A stretch of 64,000 nt of DNA from Pseudomonas entomophila (lineage in GTDB: Bacteria > Pseudomonadota > Gammaproteobacteria > Pseudomonadales > Pseudomonadaceae): NCBI RefSeq assembly GCF_023277925.1, contig NZ_CP063832.1:3116001-3180000 (forward strand), given 5' to 3'. How positions within the stretch are numbered: position 1 is the stretch's first letter; every line of letters begins with the position of its first letter. Shown here piece after piece: positions 1 to 7,787 of the stretch. The notes below the pieces were generated by a model. It had not been told where the DNA came from. It worked only from the letters and a program-made list of their open reading frames with translations, and did no database searches. Position numbers and translations under genes: made by a program.

Positions 1-22
1 CGTTCTCAAACAAGGATGTTGC

Positions 23-1819
23 ATGTCGGAACTGCATCAGCTTCAGAAAGCCGCTTCTCTTCATGACTTGGCAGCCATCCTTAATTACACTCCAAGCGCC
101 TTATCGTACCTAGTGTACAAGAGGCCTGCGAAATACACTCAATTCACAATCCCTAAAAGTAATGGCGAACCACGCCAAATCTGCGCTCCTTGCGATGAGC
201 TAAAAGCTCTTCAGAAACAAGTAAAAGTCCTCTTAGACAAATGCTTGGCCACCATTGAGGCTAAAAGTCAGGCACGGGGGGCGATTTCACATGGTTTTAA
301 AGCAGGACATTCCATTATCACCAATGCAGAGCCCCATAAAAAAAGAAGGTACGTGTTCAACGTCGACCTTGAGGGCTTCTTCGACTCTATTCACATGGGT
401 AGGATTCGTGGATTCTTAATCAGCAACAAGGATTTCAAGCTCAACCCTAAAGTGGCCACTGTCCTAGCCCAGATAATGTGTCATGATGACAAGCTGCCTC
501 AGGGTAGCCCTACCTCACCGGTCGCTTCCAATCTGATCGGTCATTTGCTGGACTTAAGGCTTGTCCAGTTAGCAAAGAGAAATGGTTGTTCGTACTCACG
601 GTACGCCGACGACTTAACTTTCTCAACCAACAAGAAAGATTTTCCTGAGGAAATCGCCTCTTCTGACGAAAGCGGAAACTCATGGTCGGCAGGCCCATCG
701 CTAATTAAAATAATTCAAAAAAGCGGGTTCAAGCTTAATCATAATAAAACCCGCATGCAGTACCGAACCAATAGACAGTCCGTGACCGGCCTAGTCGTTA
801 ACCAAATAACTAATACCCCTGCGGAGGTTCGACGCACCGCTCGTGCCATGGCTTTCCACCTGTTCAACAACGGATACTATCTGATAAAGGACGAAGTGCC
901 AGGAGCGGAGATAGAGAAGGCTCCCATGATCAGGGACTATACCCAACTGGAATCGCTTGACGGGTTGTTTAGCTTTATATACATGGTTGATCAGTTTAAC
1001 CGCAAGAAAATCGCAGATAACAACAATGTAAAAATTGAGTCCTTCAAGAAAACAAGCCTTGAAAAAATTCATGCGGACTTTTTATTTTACAAGAACTTCT
1101 ACGCCTCGCCGCTGCCTACAATTCTGTGCGAAGGCAAAACAGATAATGTTTACCTTACATGTGCCATGAAGTCTCTAATGGATAAGTTTCCACGACTTTG
1201 CAAGGCCAGCAAGGATGGAAAGCCAGCGCTAAGAGTCCGCTTCATCAACTATTCAGAACTGACGCATAGAGCACTAGATCTGAATGGAGGCTCAGCTGAT
1301 CTCGCTGCATTCATACGCTCATATGCAAAAAATTGCGGAAAATATAAAGCACACCCGCCTTTAAGCCCAACCATTATAGTCGTTGATAACGACAGCGGCT
1401 CTGAGCCAATATTTAAAGCGATCAAAGAAGTCACCGGAAGTCGCTATGCCATTCCCAATGGAAAGGGAACCATCCTAGACAAATCTCAAACCACTTACTA
1501 TATCACCCAAAACCTATCTGTAGTTTTGACCCCATTAAAAAAAGATGGTCAGCCGACCATGATGGAAGATTTTTTCACAGCCAAGGTGCGTCAGACCGTC
1601 TGGGAAAATAAAACCTTCGAAATCTTGAGCAAGTCTCCTTCCAAGAACACGTATAACAAAAACACGTTCGCACAGAAAATCGTGAAAGCCGACCGCGCAA
1701 ATATTGATTTCAAAGGATTTTCGCCAATCCTAAAGTCGATAAGCCAGTTAATTAGAGGCCATCACTTAGACAAATCCCTGCTCAAGAAAAACTTACCCCC
1801 TAAACCAGCTAAACTTTAA
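23..1819 (+). CDS. Retron reverse transcriptase fused to a C-terminal Toprim domain (Ec67/Eco2-like)
   Basis: 598 aa. The N-terminal half is a group II-like reverse transcriptase with the catalytic YADD at residues 194-197, the QGSPTSP motif at 160-166, the retron-type NAxxH motif (NAEPH, 101-105) and a VTG motif at 254-256. The C-terminal half carries Toprim signatures: LCEGKTD at 368-374 and DNDSG at 455-459. Retron Ec67 (Eco2) has this RT-Toprim layout and a similar length (about 590 aa); in such systems the RT makes msDNA from an upstream ncRNA and the fused nuclease-like domain is the anti-phage effector. AAGGA at 12-16 precedes the ATG. The msr-msd RNA should lie directly upstream, outside the window. 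The gene is AT-rich relative to the chromosome. That it is a retron is inferred, since the RNA is not visible. Confidence 0.88.
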   Translation: MSELHQLQKAASLHDLAAILNYTPSALSYLVYKRPAKYTQFTIPKSNGEPRQICAPCDELKALQKQVKVLLDKCLATIEAKSQARGAISHGFKAGHSIITNAEPHKKRRYVFNVDLEGFFDSIHMGRIRGFLISNKDFKLNPKVATVLAQIMCHDDKLPQGSPTSPVASNLIGHLLDLRLVQLAKRNGCSYSRYADDLTFSTNKKDFPEEIASSDESGNSWSAGPSLIKIIQKSGFKLNHNKTRMQYRTNRQSVTGLVVNQITNTPAEVRRTARAMAFHLFNNGYYLIKDEVPGAEIEKAPMIRDYTQLESLDGLFSFIYMVDQFNRKKIADNNNVKIESFKKTSLEKIHADFLFYKNFYASPLPTILCEGKTDNVYLTCAMKSLMDKFPRLCKASKDGKPALRVRFINYSELTHRALDLNGGSADLAAFIRSYAKNCGKYKAHPPLSPTIIVVDNDSGSEPIFKAIKEVTGSRYAIPNGKGTILDKSQTTYYITQNLSVVLTPLKKDGQPTMMEDFFTAKVRQTVWENKTFEILSKSPSKNTYNKNTFAQKIVKADRANIDFKGFSPILKSISQLIRGHHLDKSLLKKNLPPKPAKL

Positions 1820-1980
1820 TCCTGCTGGGACACGAGCAGTGCTCATGCTGAGTCAAACACGCCCAGCTTCCTGAAAATTTGCTGCCGATACTGACGAATA
1901 GACCGTCTAACCGGCGTTCAGTCAGTCATTCGTAAATCAAATGATGATCCACAGATATATTCGCTTTTCCGCACAATTGT

Positions 1981-2232
1981 TTGCTTTCAGAATCCGTCGT
2001 AGGAATACAAAAACATCGACGGCTACGTCCAGCGCTGCAACTCAAACCCCTCAAGCATCGAAGGAAGGGCAAGGCACCACACTTGTCGTTCTCGCAGGCC
2101 TCATCTTGGGGACAATGGGAGTTTTTGTCGTGGAGGCCGGAACCCGATCACCACTACGGTATTCAGATGTGCGTTCGGCTGCTTGGCATTGCTCTGCTGG
2201 GGAACGATTTGTGGGCGCTTGGGCGAGCTTAA
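1981..2232 (+). pseudogene. Possible remnant of an island gene
   Basis: The 565 bases between the retron gene and the terminator at 2385 hold no convincing intact gene. A TTG-started frame here ends in a plausible globular C-terminus (DHHYGIQ followed by a hydrophobic LLGIALL segment), but the N-terminal part reads like low-complexity noise and no good ribosome-binding site precedes it. It may be the decayed end of a hypothetical island protein. I do not recognise a family, and it could equally be non-coding. Confidence 0.25.
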
Positions 2233-2384
2233 GCTTCCGCTAAAAGCCTGACTGGGCGCTGTCGTGACAGGCGGATTGGGCTCACGCAGGGAAGTTCTAC
2301 CAGCCGATGCCCAATCCCACCCAGCGCTGATGTTGTGCGCGAATAATCCCGCCGATTACGCCAAGGACGGGACACACCGCTAAC

Positions 2385-2411
2385 AAAAAAACCGCCAATC
2401 GGCGGTTTTTT
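2385..2411. terminator. Bidirectional Rho-independent terminator
   Basis: AAAAAACCGCC, loop AATC, GGCGGTTTTTT. The perfect stem is flanked by A and T runs, so it can work on both strands. It would stop transcription coming from the retron side on the plus strand and from the MvaT-like gene on the minus strand. Confidence 0.85.
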
Positions 2412-2556
2412 CAATGGTGTAGCTCGGGGTCTCCGACTCTCCACGGTGGGGTTTCAAGATGCCGTTAAAGAGGTCTTTTCCTCAGAGAGGCTTTGGTGTC
2501 GGACACATACACGATTAGGCTACCTATCGTGTACTCATCCCGTCAAGGCGCGATAC

Positions 2557-2922
2557 TTACTGGCGCCAGGACTCGACGGTTTCAGCGCCGTGCTCTGCTT
2601 TCCAGGCCTTCAGAACCGCATGATTTCCGCCCTTGGTCTGAACCACTTCGCCGTTGTGCGGGTTTTTATAGACCTTCACTTCGCGAGGCTTACGGCTGGT
2701 CTTTTCCTGGGCGGTTGGGGCCGGAGTACGTGCGGAGGCCTTTGGATCAAGGATGTTGATTACTTCGCGGAGGCTGTAGCCGTATTCACCGAGGAGAGCG
2801 CGCAGCTTCTCTTCAAACTCCATCTCAGCCTTGATGGCCGAGTCACCCTTCATGGCTTCGAGTTCTGCCAATTGCTGAGCGAGTTGCTGCTCTAGACGAC
2901 GGAATTCAGCGAGGCGGGACAT
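2557..2922 (-). CDS. MvaT/MvaU-family xenogeneic silencer (H-NS-like), island copy
   Basis: 121 aa, typical for MvaT/MvaU/TurA/Pmr proteins. The N-terminal coiled coil (residues about 1-60, heptad-like Leu/Ala and EFEEKLRALLGEYG) mediates dimer and oligomer formation. The C-terminal DNA-binding part contains the conserved YKNPHNGEVVQTKGGN core (about residues 84-99), whose GGN loop inserts into the minor groove of AT-rich DNA. Such proteins silence horizontally acquired AT-rich genes and form hetero-oligomers with chromosomal paralogues. A copy within an AT-rich island suggests it keeps its neighbours silent or modulates host MvaT. Identification is firm; which paralogue it is cannot be decided here. 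Confidence 0.9.
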   Translation of the reverse strand: MSRLAEFRRLEQQLAQQLAELEAMKGDSAIKAEMEFEEKLRALLGEYGYSLREVINILDPKASARTPAPTAQEKTSRKPREVKVYKNPHNGEVVQTKGGNHAVLKAWKAEHGAETVESWRQ

Positions 2923-3004
2923 TGTTAGCTTCCTAATTTGTTGGACGTCAAAGAGTATATGCTGAGACCCGCGACCGCCACCCCAGGCTTGAAGATAACT
3001 CGGC

Positions 3005-3877
3005 CTAGAACAGGTCTGTCACCTCGACAAAGACCAGGCCAGTCTCAGCAGCAGCTCTAACTTTGCGGTCGATAACGTCAGCAAATGGGATCTGCTTATC
3101 GAGAGCGTCGCGGATATCCTTGCCGGAAATGCATACCAGGCTCTTCCCACGACCGAAGGCTTGCAACCCAACATCGGTGAAGCCGTAGTAGCTGATAAAC
3201 ACCCCTCGTGTCCAAGTTGCCTTTTCGCTGATCTTGCCCTGAAGGATATGAAGCTCACCAGCTCCAACTCGATTGGTTACCCACTTCGCCTCGACGAGGT
3301 AGATATCACCGCGACAGAGGAAGCTCCCGTCAATCTGCTCACCTGTATTCCGGAATGGTGCGCGAGGCTGCAAATTGGAGGCCTCAAACAGCTGCTGTAG
3401 GAATGTTTCGAATGCGTACCCACGCGCCTGGGGGGCAAGCTTATGGATACTCAGCAAGTCCTGTTTCAGCTTGGTCGCTTGATCGATGCTCACTTTGCGT
3501 ACTGCGGCAAATGGATCCCCCGCAACGCCATTACCGGAGGTGCCTGACTCTAGGTCTTGGATGAGCGTCAAAAAACGCCCCTCGGCATTTGCTATGGGAT
3601 CATCTCGACCTTCGTGCAACAGGAGAGCTTGTCGATGCGCCCACACCGCTTTCAATGCTCGAATACACGTCGGTGTATCTGCAAGCGCAAGGAAACTACG
3701 GAAACGCTTTGCCTTAGACGTGCCGTCCGCTGTGAAAAGTGGATCGTCTATATCGATCTCCAGCTCACCGAGGAAAAACCGGCTGAACGTAGCGTTCGAA
3801 AAATCCAAAACGTACCCCCCTTCCATTTCGAAGAGGAGATCCAGAAGCTTCATATCAAACGGTTTTATCTTCGGCAT
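3005..3877 (-). CDS. Putative anti-phage nuclease: Abi-like N-terminal domain plus PD-(D/E)XK restriction-like domain
   Basis: 290 aa. The C-terminal half has a Mrr-like nuclease core: RGYAFETFL at 152-160, then EQIDGS (Asp183) and YLVEAKWV (Glu196, Lys198), which match the D...ExK catalytic pattern; Gln213 in LQGKIS fits the QxxxS-like motif. The N-terminal residues 20-65 (DFSNATFSRFF, then GTSKAKRFRSFL) resemble the AbiJ-type N-terminal domains found on several abortive-infection proteins. A role in phage or plasmid restriction is likely from domain content and island context. There is no methyltransferase partner next to it, so classical restriction-modification is unlikely. Substrate and trigger are unknown. 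Confidence 0.75.
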   Translation of the reverse strand: MPKIKPFDMKLLDLLFEMEGGYVLDFSNATFSRFFLGELEIDIDDPLFTADGTSKAKRFRSFLALADTPTCIRALKAVWAHRQALLLHEGRDDPIANAEGRFLTLIQDLESGTSGNGVAGDPFAAVRKVSIDQATKLKQDLLSIHKLAPQARGYAFETFLQQLFEASNLQPRAPFRNTGEQIDGSFLCRGDIYLVEAKWVTNRVGAGELHILQGKISEKATWTRGVFISYYGFTDVGLQAFGRGKSLVCISGKDIRDALDKQIPFADVIDRKVRAAAETGLVFVEVTDLF

Positions 3878-3982
3878 GCCCCGCGTCCTTGATCAAGCAC
3901 AGCGAAACGAGCATACGACATCGCAGTGAAAGACCCAACGGCCCGACCGTATTGATGGCCAGGCTGGGCTTAAGAACGATAG

Positions 3983-4378
3983 CTACTCAGAAATGAGTGT
4001 GGCGATGCTGCTGTGTGCCGGGCAAAGCGTGCTGACCCACTTTGTGCCGACCTGTCTCCCAAGTGAGCCACAGTAGGAACAAGTCTTCAGCGATAGCTCA
4101 GTGGCCACATCCACTGCGCCTCGGCAGTATGCATCCCCGCCATCATAGAAGAAGTGCAGCTCGCCGAATTTGGATTTGATCTGTGCCACGGTGACGGGCG
4201 TCACCTCTGGATGGCGAGCGAGGTGATCCCGCAACGTGTCGCAGAGTACCAAGAGGATGTTCCTCCAGCCTGGGTCACAGTAAATCTCATCGACGCCAGG
4301 GTCAGAGAACAGCTGTGGGTATCGCTGACGGAACTCTGCGATATCGATCTTGGGTAGAGCATCAGGAGACGCGGTCAT
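3983..4378 (-). CDS. Hypothetical protein with a C-terminal Cys/His cluster
   Basis: 131 aa. No family is recognised. The last third has CSYCG (about residues 99-103) followed about 16 residues later by CPAH, an arrangement suited to binding one zinc ion. The N-terminal two thirds look globular with no signal peptide or membrane segment. It lies downstream of a membrane-protein gene on the same strand with a 181-base gap and upstream of the nuclease gene. Related short zinc-ribbon hypotheticals occur in Pseudomonas islands, but I cannot assign a function. Confidence 0.6.
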   Translation of the reverse strand: MTASPDALPKIDIAEFRQRYPQLFSDPGVDEIYCDPGWRNILLVLCDTLRDHLARHPEVTPVTVAQIKSKFGELHFFYDGGDAYCRGAVDVATELSLKTCSYCGSLGRQVGTKWVSTLCPAHSSIATLISE

Positions 4379-4559
4379 AGCGGGTCACGGTTCACCAGCA
4401 AAAGTAGAGAGGGCAAGGCCATGCGTTTGTAAGCAAAATGCAAGCGGAGCGCGCAGGCCACGGATGGCTGAAGGCGTGAGGATGGAAGCCCGCAGGGCCG
4501 TGACCGGCATGCCGGGCACGGTTTACGACAGCCGTCCGCGAATGCGGCACGTCCTGAAG

Positions 4560-5126
4560 TCAGCGGTGCAGCTTGCTGAAACGCTCTACTAACAGGGCGG
4601 GTGCAATCGAATTCCACGTATCGAGAACCGAGGTTTTGTGAAATAGGTAAATACCGCAACCCACAAAGAATCCCCCTGTCAGCAGTCCTATGACTGAGGC
4701 GCCCGAGTTGATAAAAGCCCATTGCAGCGACATCGAGCGGCTGCCCATCAAAAAATCCGCTCCGAAGACCAGGGCAATCCAACTCAAAACAAATGCCACA
4801 GCAGCCCAGATCGCAGCAATTACCCAAAAATGCAGCTGCACTTTATAGCGCATGCCCGGCACACGCAGGAGCCTTCCGCTCGCGGTCTTGGCTGCAAGGA
4901 CAATTGCCGTGTTCTTCACTTTGTTTTTTGAATTCTGCACAAGAGCATAGAACTCAACATGAGAGCCTTGCTCTAATTCTTCATAAATCTGAATCGGAAC
5001 TTTGATATTGGGGATTAACACCCCATCAATCTTCATGATGACTTGCACGAAACCCGAGAGATGCTCGAAAACTCGAATGTCCTCTAGGCAGCCAGCAAAT
5101 TTCAGGTATTCAAACTTTATAAACAC
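4560..5126 (-). CDS. Hypothetical membrane protein
   Basis: 188 aa. The N-terminal 90 or so residues are soluble and beta-rich. Two strongly hydrophobic segments follow (about residues 99-123, FWVIAAIWAAVAFVLSWIAL, and 140-162, ASVIGLLTGGFFVGCGIYLF), then a short tail. The fold suggests a cytoplasmic sensor or binding part tethered to the inner membrane by a TM hairpin. Base use is AT-richer than the chromosome. No family is recognised. Membrane effectors are common in defence cassettes, but nothing here proves that role. Confidence 0.6.
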   Translation of the reverse strand: MFIKFEYLKFAGCLEDIRVFEHLSGFVQVIMKIDGVLIPNIKVPIQIYEELEQGSHVEFYALVQNSKNKVKNTAIVLAAKTASGRLLRVPGMRYKVQLHFWVIAAIWAAVAFVLSWIALVFGADFLMGSRSMSLQWAFINSGASVIGLLTGGFFVGCGIYLFHKTSVLDTWNSIAPALLVERFSKLHR

Positions 5127-5206
5127 TTACAGCTCCTTGCTCGGGCCCAAATTTCAGGCAGGGGGAGGCCTTGGTCACACCTTGGCGTGCTCAGGCTCGA
5201 TCTAAA

Positions 5207-5590
5207 TCAGTGCAGTTGAGTACCGGGGAAGTGGTCACCCACCAGGCGGAAAAAGTCCCTCAAGCTCCGGCGTCCGCCATCGCGGCGAAAGGTAGCCACG
5301 ACGTACTTGGAGTTCATGGTCGTGATCACCCAGAACTTACCTTCCTTCCTGACATTCACGATGTCGGATGTCTGGATCAGGTGCCCATCGGCAAAACGAC
5401 CATGGGGCCCTTGCCGCACATGCCCGAAGACGACGCCAACAGCGCTCAGCCGATGAATGTGGACATTCACCAGAAACGCGGTGATCTCGTCTTCGTACTC
5501 TTGGCCTACAGCTCGAGCAATACGCAACAGGTCGAAGTCCGAATAGCGCTTCACGAGGTAGTCCAGCTTCATCGTGTTGTCCTTCGCCAT
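5207..5590 (-). CDS. Hypothetical protein, third gene of a three-gene island operon
   Basis: 127 aa with no recognised domain, signal peptide or TM segment. The start at 5590 is supported by AGGAGGG a few bases upstream, inside the 3' end of the preceding gene; only two bases separate the two frames, so the genes are probably translationally coupled. The central part (SDIVNVRKEGKFWVITT) looks like a beta-rich core. It belongs to the operon 6508 to 5207 divergent from an XRE regulator. Function unknown. Confidence 0.6.
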   Translation of the reverse strand: MAKDNTMKLDYLVKRYSDFDLLRIARAVGQEYEDEITAFLVNVHIHRLSAVGVVFGHVRQGPHGRFADGHLIQTSDIVNVRKEGKFWVITTMNSKYVVATFRRDGGRRSLRDFFRLVGDHFPGTQLH

Positions 5591-5592
5591 GC

Positions 5593-6075
5593 CTACGCCC
5601 TCCTAGGCTGAGCCGCAGCACTGGCCTGAACCATGCCGCGTCGATATAGCTCTTTGACACCGGTCAGGGAGTCGGCACCGAGCCCAGGCTCATGCGTATC
5701 GACGTACACAGCACCACCCTCTACTTCCAGAACACAGACGGCCACACCAGCTTGGTTGTGTCCAATGGACAGTGAAGTAAGCTTCTCCATCTTCCAACTG
5801 CCATCCTTGTTCATCCAGCTCGGGGTAACGGCCTGGACTTCCTGCACAACTAGGCTCTCGTCCTGCGCTACCAGCAACTCGACGAGACGCATCTCATCAT
5901 TGAGCATCTCCTCGTAGGCAACGAACCGATCCTCGTGTCGGCGCTTGAGGCTGACGTGATACCAGTGAGTGGCCAAAGATCGGGTGACTGCATGGAAATG
6001 AGCCAGACCGTCTCCAAACATGCCTACCGGGCCAGCTTGGTCTTGCGTGCTAATGCGGAACATCGTGAATCTCAT
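5593..6075 (-). CDS. Hypothetical protein, second gene of the island operon
   Basis: 160 aa with no recognised family. It is rich in charged residues, soluble, and has no signal peptide. The start at 6075 is the first ATG; a second ATG four codons later is also possible because neither has a strong Shine-Dalgarno sequence. It lies 31 bases after the DUF6957-like gene and two bases before the third gene, which argues for joint transcription. Function unknown. Confidence 0.55.
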   Translation of the reverse strand: MRFTMFRISTQDQAGPVGMFGDGLAHFHAVTRSLATHWYHVSLKRRHEDRFVAYEEMLNDEMRLVELLVAQDESLVVQEVQAVTPSWMNKDGSWKMEKLTSLSIGHNQAGVAVCVLEVEGGAVYVDTHEPGLGADSLTGVKELYRRGMVQASAAAQPRRA

Positions 6076-6106
6076 CAGGGCAAGCCCGCCAGGCGGAACC
6101 TGCGGG

Positions 6107-6508
6107 TCAACATAAGCCGAAAATTGTCTTCAGCGAGGCGGTCTGCTCACGACCAGGGCCAACCAGGACGTACACGGTGTTGCGCGTTTCAAACATGCAC
6201 ACGCTGTCGTAGGTCTTGCACAGCGTCGAGCGCACCCAACCCCCTGGTGGGAATCGGCCCTCGCTGTCGTAGTTGACGCAATGGGAGTACAGGAACATCG
6301 GCTGCAGGCCTAGAGACCTGACTCTGTTCAGCGACTCCTGAGGCTCGTCAACGTGGAAGATGAGCCAGTCCTCAACCAAGCAATACGGCCTGCGAGGAAA
6401 GCGTTCGGCAAGCAGAGCCTCAATTTCGGGTTGGGACAGCGACGTCCCAGCGGAAGAGACGTGCCCTTCCTGGAGCAGCTCGTGCTCTACGGAGCTATCA
6501 GTCACCAA
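6107..6508 (-). CDS. DUF6957-like protein, first gene of the island operon
   Basis: 133 aa. The C-terminal half contains PPGGWVRSTLCKTY and FETRNTVYVLVGPG, which I associate with the DUF6957 family of Pseudomonas hypothetical proteins; this match is from memory and moderately sure. The predicted protein is soluble with an acidic N-terminus. It heads a three-gene minus-strand operon whose promoter region (6509-6649) is shared with a divergent XRE regulator and contains a 13-bp inverted repeat. No biochemical function is known to me for the family. Confidence 0.6.
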   Translation of the reverse strand: MVTDSSVEHELLQEGHVSSAGTSLSQPEIEALLAERFPRRPYCLVEDWLIFHVDEPQESLNRVRSLGLQPMFLYSHCVNYDSEGRFPPGGWVRSTLCKTYDSVCMFETRNTVYVLVGPGREQTASLKTIFGLC

Positions 6509-6572
6509 TTACCTCGGTATTCAAAACGACGAGGTGATGTGCGAACGGGAACGTAGCGGCAGATCGCCGTTC

Positions 6573-6608
6573 GACTCACTCAAACCAATATATCTGTTTG
6601 AGCGAGTC
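6573..6608. promoter_or_regulatory. 13-bp inverted repeat, candidate operator of the XRE regulator
   Basis: GACTCACTCAAAC (6573-6585), a 10-base AT-rich spacer, then GTTTGAGCGAGTC (6596-6608). Twelve of the thirteen base pairs match. It sits between two divergent genes, which is where a dimeric HTH repressor would control both promoters. Binding by the 6650 regulator is inferred from position only. Confidence 0.6.
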
Positions 6609-6649
6609 TAGGCAAACGAGGCATACCGTCTCCTTTTGCGGAGGCAGAA

Positions 6650-7111
6650 ATGCCGCTACGCCACTCTCTCGCCGCCGTGCTCCAGTCGCTCCGAACGCAG
6701 CAAGGCCTGTCTCAGCAGGAGATCTCTGGCCTTCTTCGTCAACAAACGATCAGCGAACTGGAAGCGGCTAGCTTCACGGCCACCATCGATACCGTGAGGG
6801 ATCTGGCCATTTCGCTGGGCATCAGCCCAGCTACCCTGTTCGCCATGGTCATTGCAGCGGAAAACCAACAGACGACTCACCAGGTGCTGATCGATGCAAT
6901 CGTGGAAGCAGAGGCCTTGGGGAGAGCCAACGAGATTATGGAACGGCAGCCTCGCGAGATTGAGCATCCGCGAGTAACTGCTGCTAGAGAGAAGTGGAAG
7001 GCAGTGCAGGCGCTGAAAAAAGACGGCCTCACCCAGGCTGAGGTGGCCCGTGCTCTGGGGTATTCGAAGGGCACTGTTTGGCGGCTCTGGGAGCGGGAGC
7101 CTGGTAGTTAA
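6650..7111 (+). CDS. XRE-family transcriptional regulator with a second C-terminal HTH
   Basis: 153 aa. Residues about 6-62 form an XRE/HTH_3 domain (LRTQQGLSQQEISGLLRQQTISELE, then DTVRDLAISLGISPATLF). The C-terminus has a second, resolvase-like HTH (about 120-148: KKDGLTQAEVARALGYSKGTVWRLW). GGAGG lies seven bases upstream of the ATG. The gene is divergent from the DUF6957-like operon with the inverted repeat at 6573-6608 in between, so it probably autoregulates and controls that operon. Proteins of this two-HTH shape are common in Pseudomonas islands. Confidence 0.8.
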   Translation: MPLRHSLAAVLQSLRTQQGLSQQEISGLLRQQTISELEAASFTATIDTVRDLAISLGISPATLFAMVIAAENQQTTHQVLIDAIVEAEALGRANEIMERQPREIEHPRVTAAREKWKAVQALKKDGLTQAEVARALGYSKGTVWRLWEREPGS

Positions 7112-7171
7112 CCCTCACCCCTCTTCAACACAGCCCGTGCACTGACGCACTTCGGCGTCGACTGCATAGGC

Positions 7172-7426
7172 CTAGGATTTGCGGACAAAATGCTTCAACC
7201 TCTCCCGCGCCTCCAACACCTGCTCACGTATCTCTTCAGGGTCGATGGACATGCGGCCTCCCGGCGTCACCCTGAGCGTCTTGAGGCTGTTCACGGCCTC
7301 GATAAACTCGCGCTCACGCTGCTTTTCCCAATCTGGGCGGCGGTCAGGGCTGATGGTGCTCCTGATACGCGACAGAAGCCTTAAAATCATTCTAATGCTT
7401 ACCGTTGCCAGTTTTGGCCGGATCAT
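7172..7426 (-). CDS. Small hypothetical protein
   Basis: 84 aa, basic N-terminus and a charged helical C-terminus (DPEEIREQVLEARERLKHF). No TM segment or family is recognised. The C-terminal half looks like a real conserved helix-rich protein; the N-terminal 25 residues are less convincing, so the true start may be further in. It is convergent with the XRE regulator. Confidence 0.5.
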   Translation of the reverse strand: MIRPKLATVSIRMILRLLSRIRSTISPDRRPDWEKQREREFIEAVNSLKTLRVTPGGRMSIDPEEIREQVLEARERLKHFVRKS

Positions 7427-7787
7427 ACGTCACCTGAAGAGCGATTATCACGCGTGCTTCGACCCAGCCATCCCACCCCAAGCGCGTGTGAGCTTATACC
7501 GATGATGATGGCAAAATGGTATGTTTCGCCCCAAAGGTGAAGCTAAGGCACAGGGAATGTCGAATTTTGAACAGGTAGATTGGGTAAGCGCCCAGTCGCT
7601 CTCACAACGCTCAAGCATGGCAGCGCAGCCATCCCTCCCACTGATGTCCCAACTATCTTGGGACTGGCATTCGCTGTCGCTCCAGCGAGACTGCTCGACC
7701 TCTTGTGCCATTTACTTAACAATTAGTCCCGGTAGGCAGCAATCGTCTGCACCTGGTGCGAAGATAATCTAGGTTTGAAGGCTAAAC
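7427..7787. other. Gene-free leader upstream of the ABC-3C operon, with a 7-bp inverted repeat
   Basis: About 360 bases without a supported gene. GTCCCAA-ctatc-TTGGGAC (7646-7664) is a perfect inverted repeat that could be an operator or an RNA hairpin, and TCGCT-cc-AGCGA (7677-7688) is a smaller one. The stretch just before 7788 is AT-rich and is the expected site of the promoter of the three-component operon, but I cannot assign -35 and -10 boxes. Confidence 0.4.

Noticed and set aside
1..22. Retron msr-msd RNA at the left edge
   Set aside because: Only 22 bases precede the RT start; they hold the ribosome-binding site and too little sequence to support an RNA call.
2446..2895. A 149-codon plus-strand frame opposite the MvaT-like gene
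   Set aside because: The minus-strand frame encodes a full-length, conserved MvaT-family protein; this is its shadow.
7521..7772. An 83-codon plus-strand frame before the ABC-3C operon
   Set aside because: No ribosome-binding site, Ser/Gln-rich random-looking sequence and overlap with inverted repeats; treated as non-coding leader.
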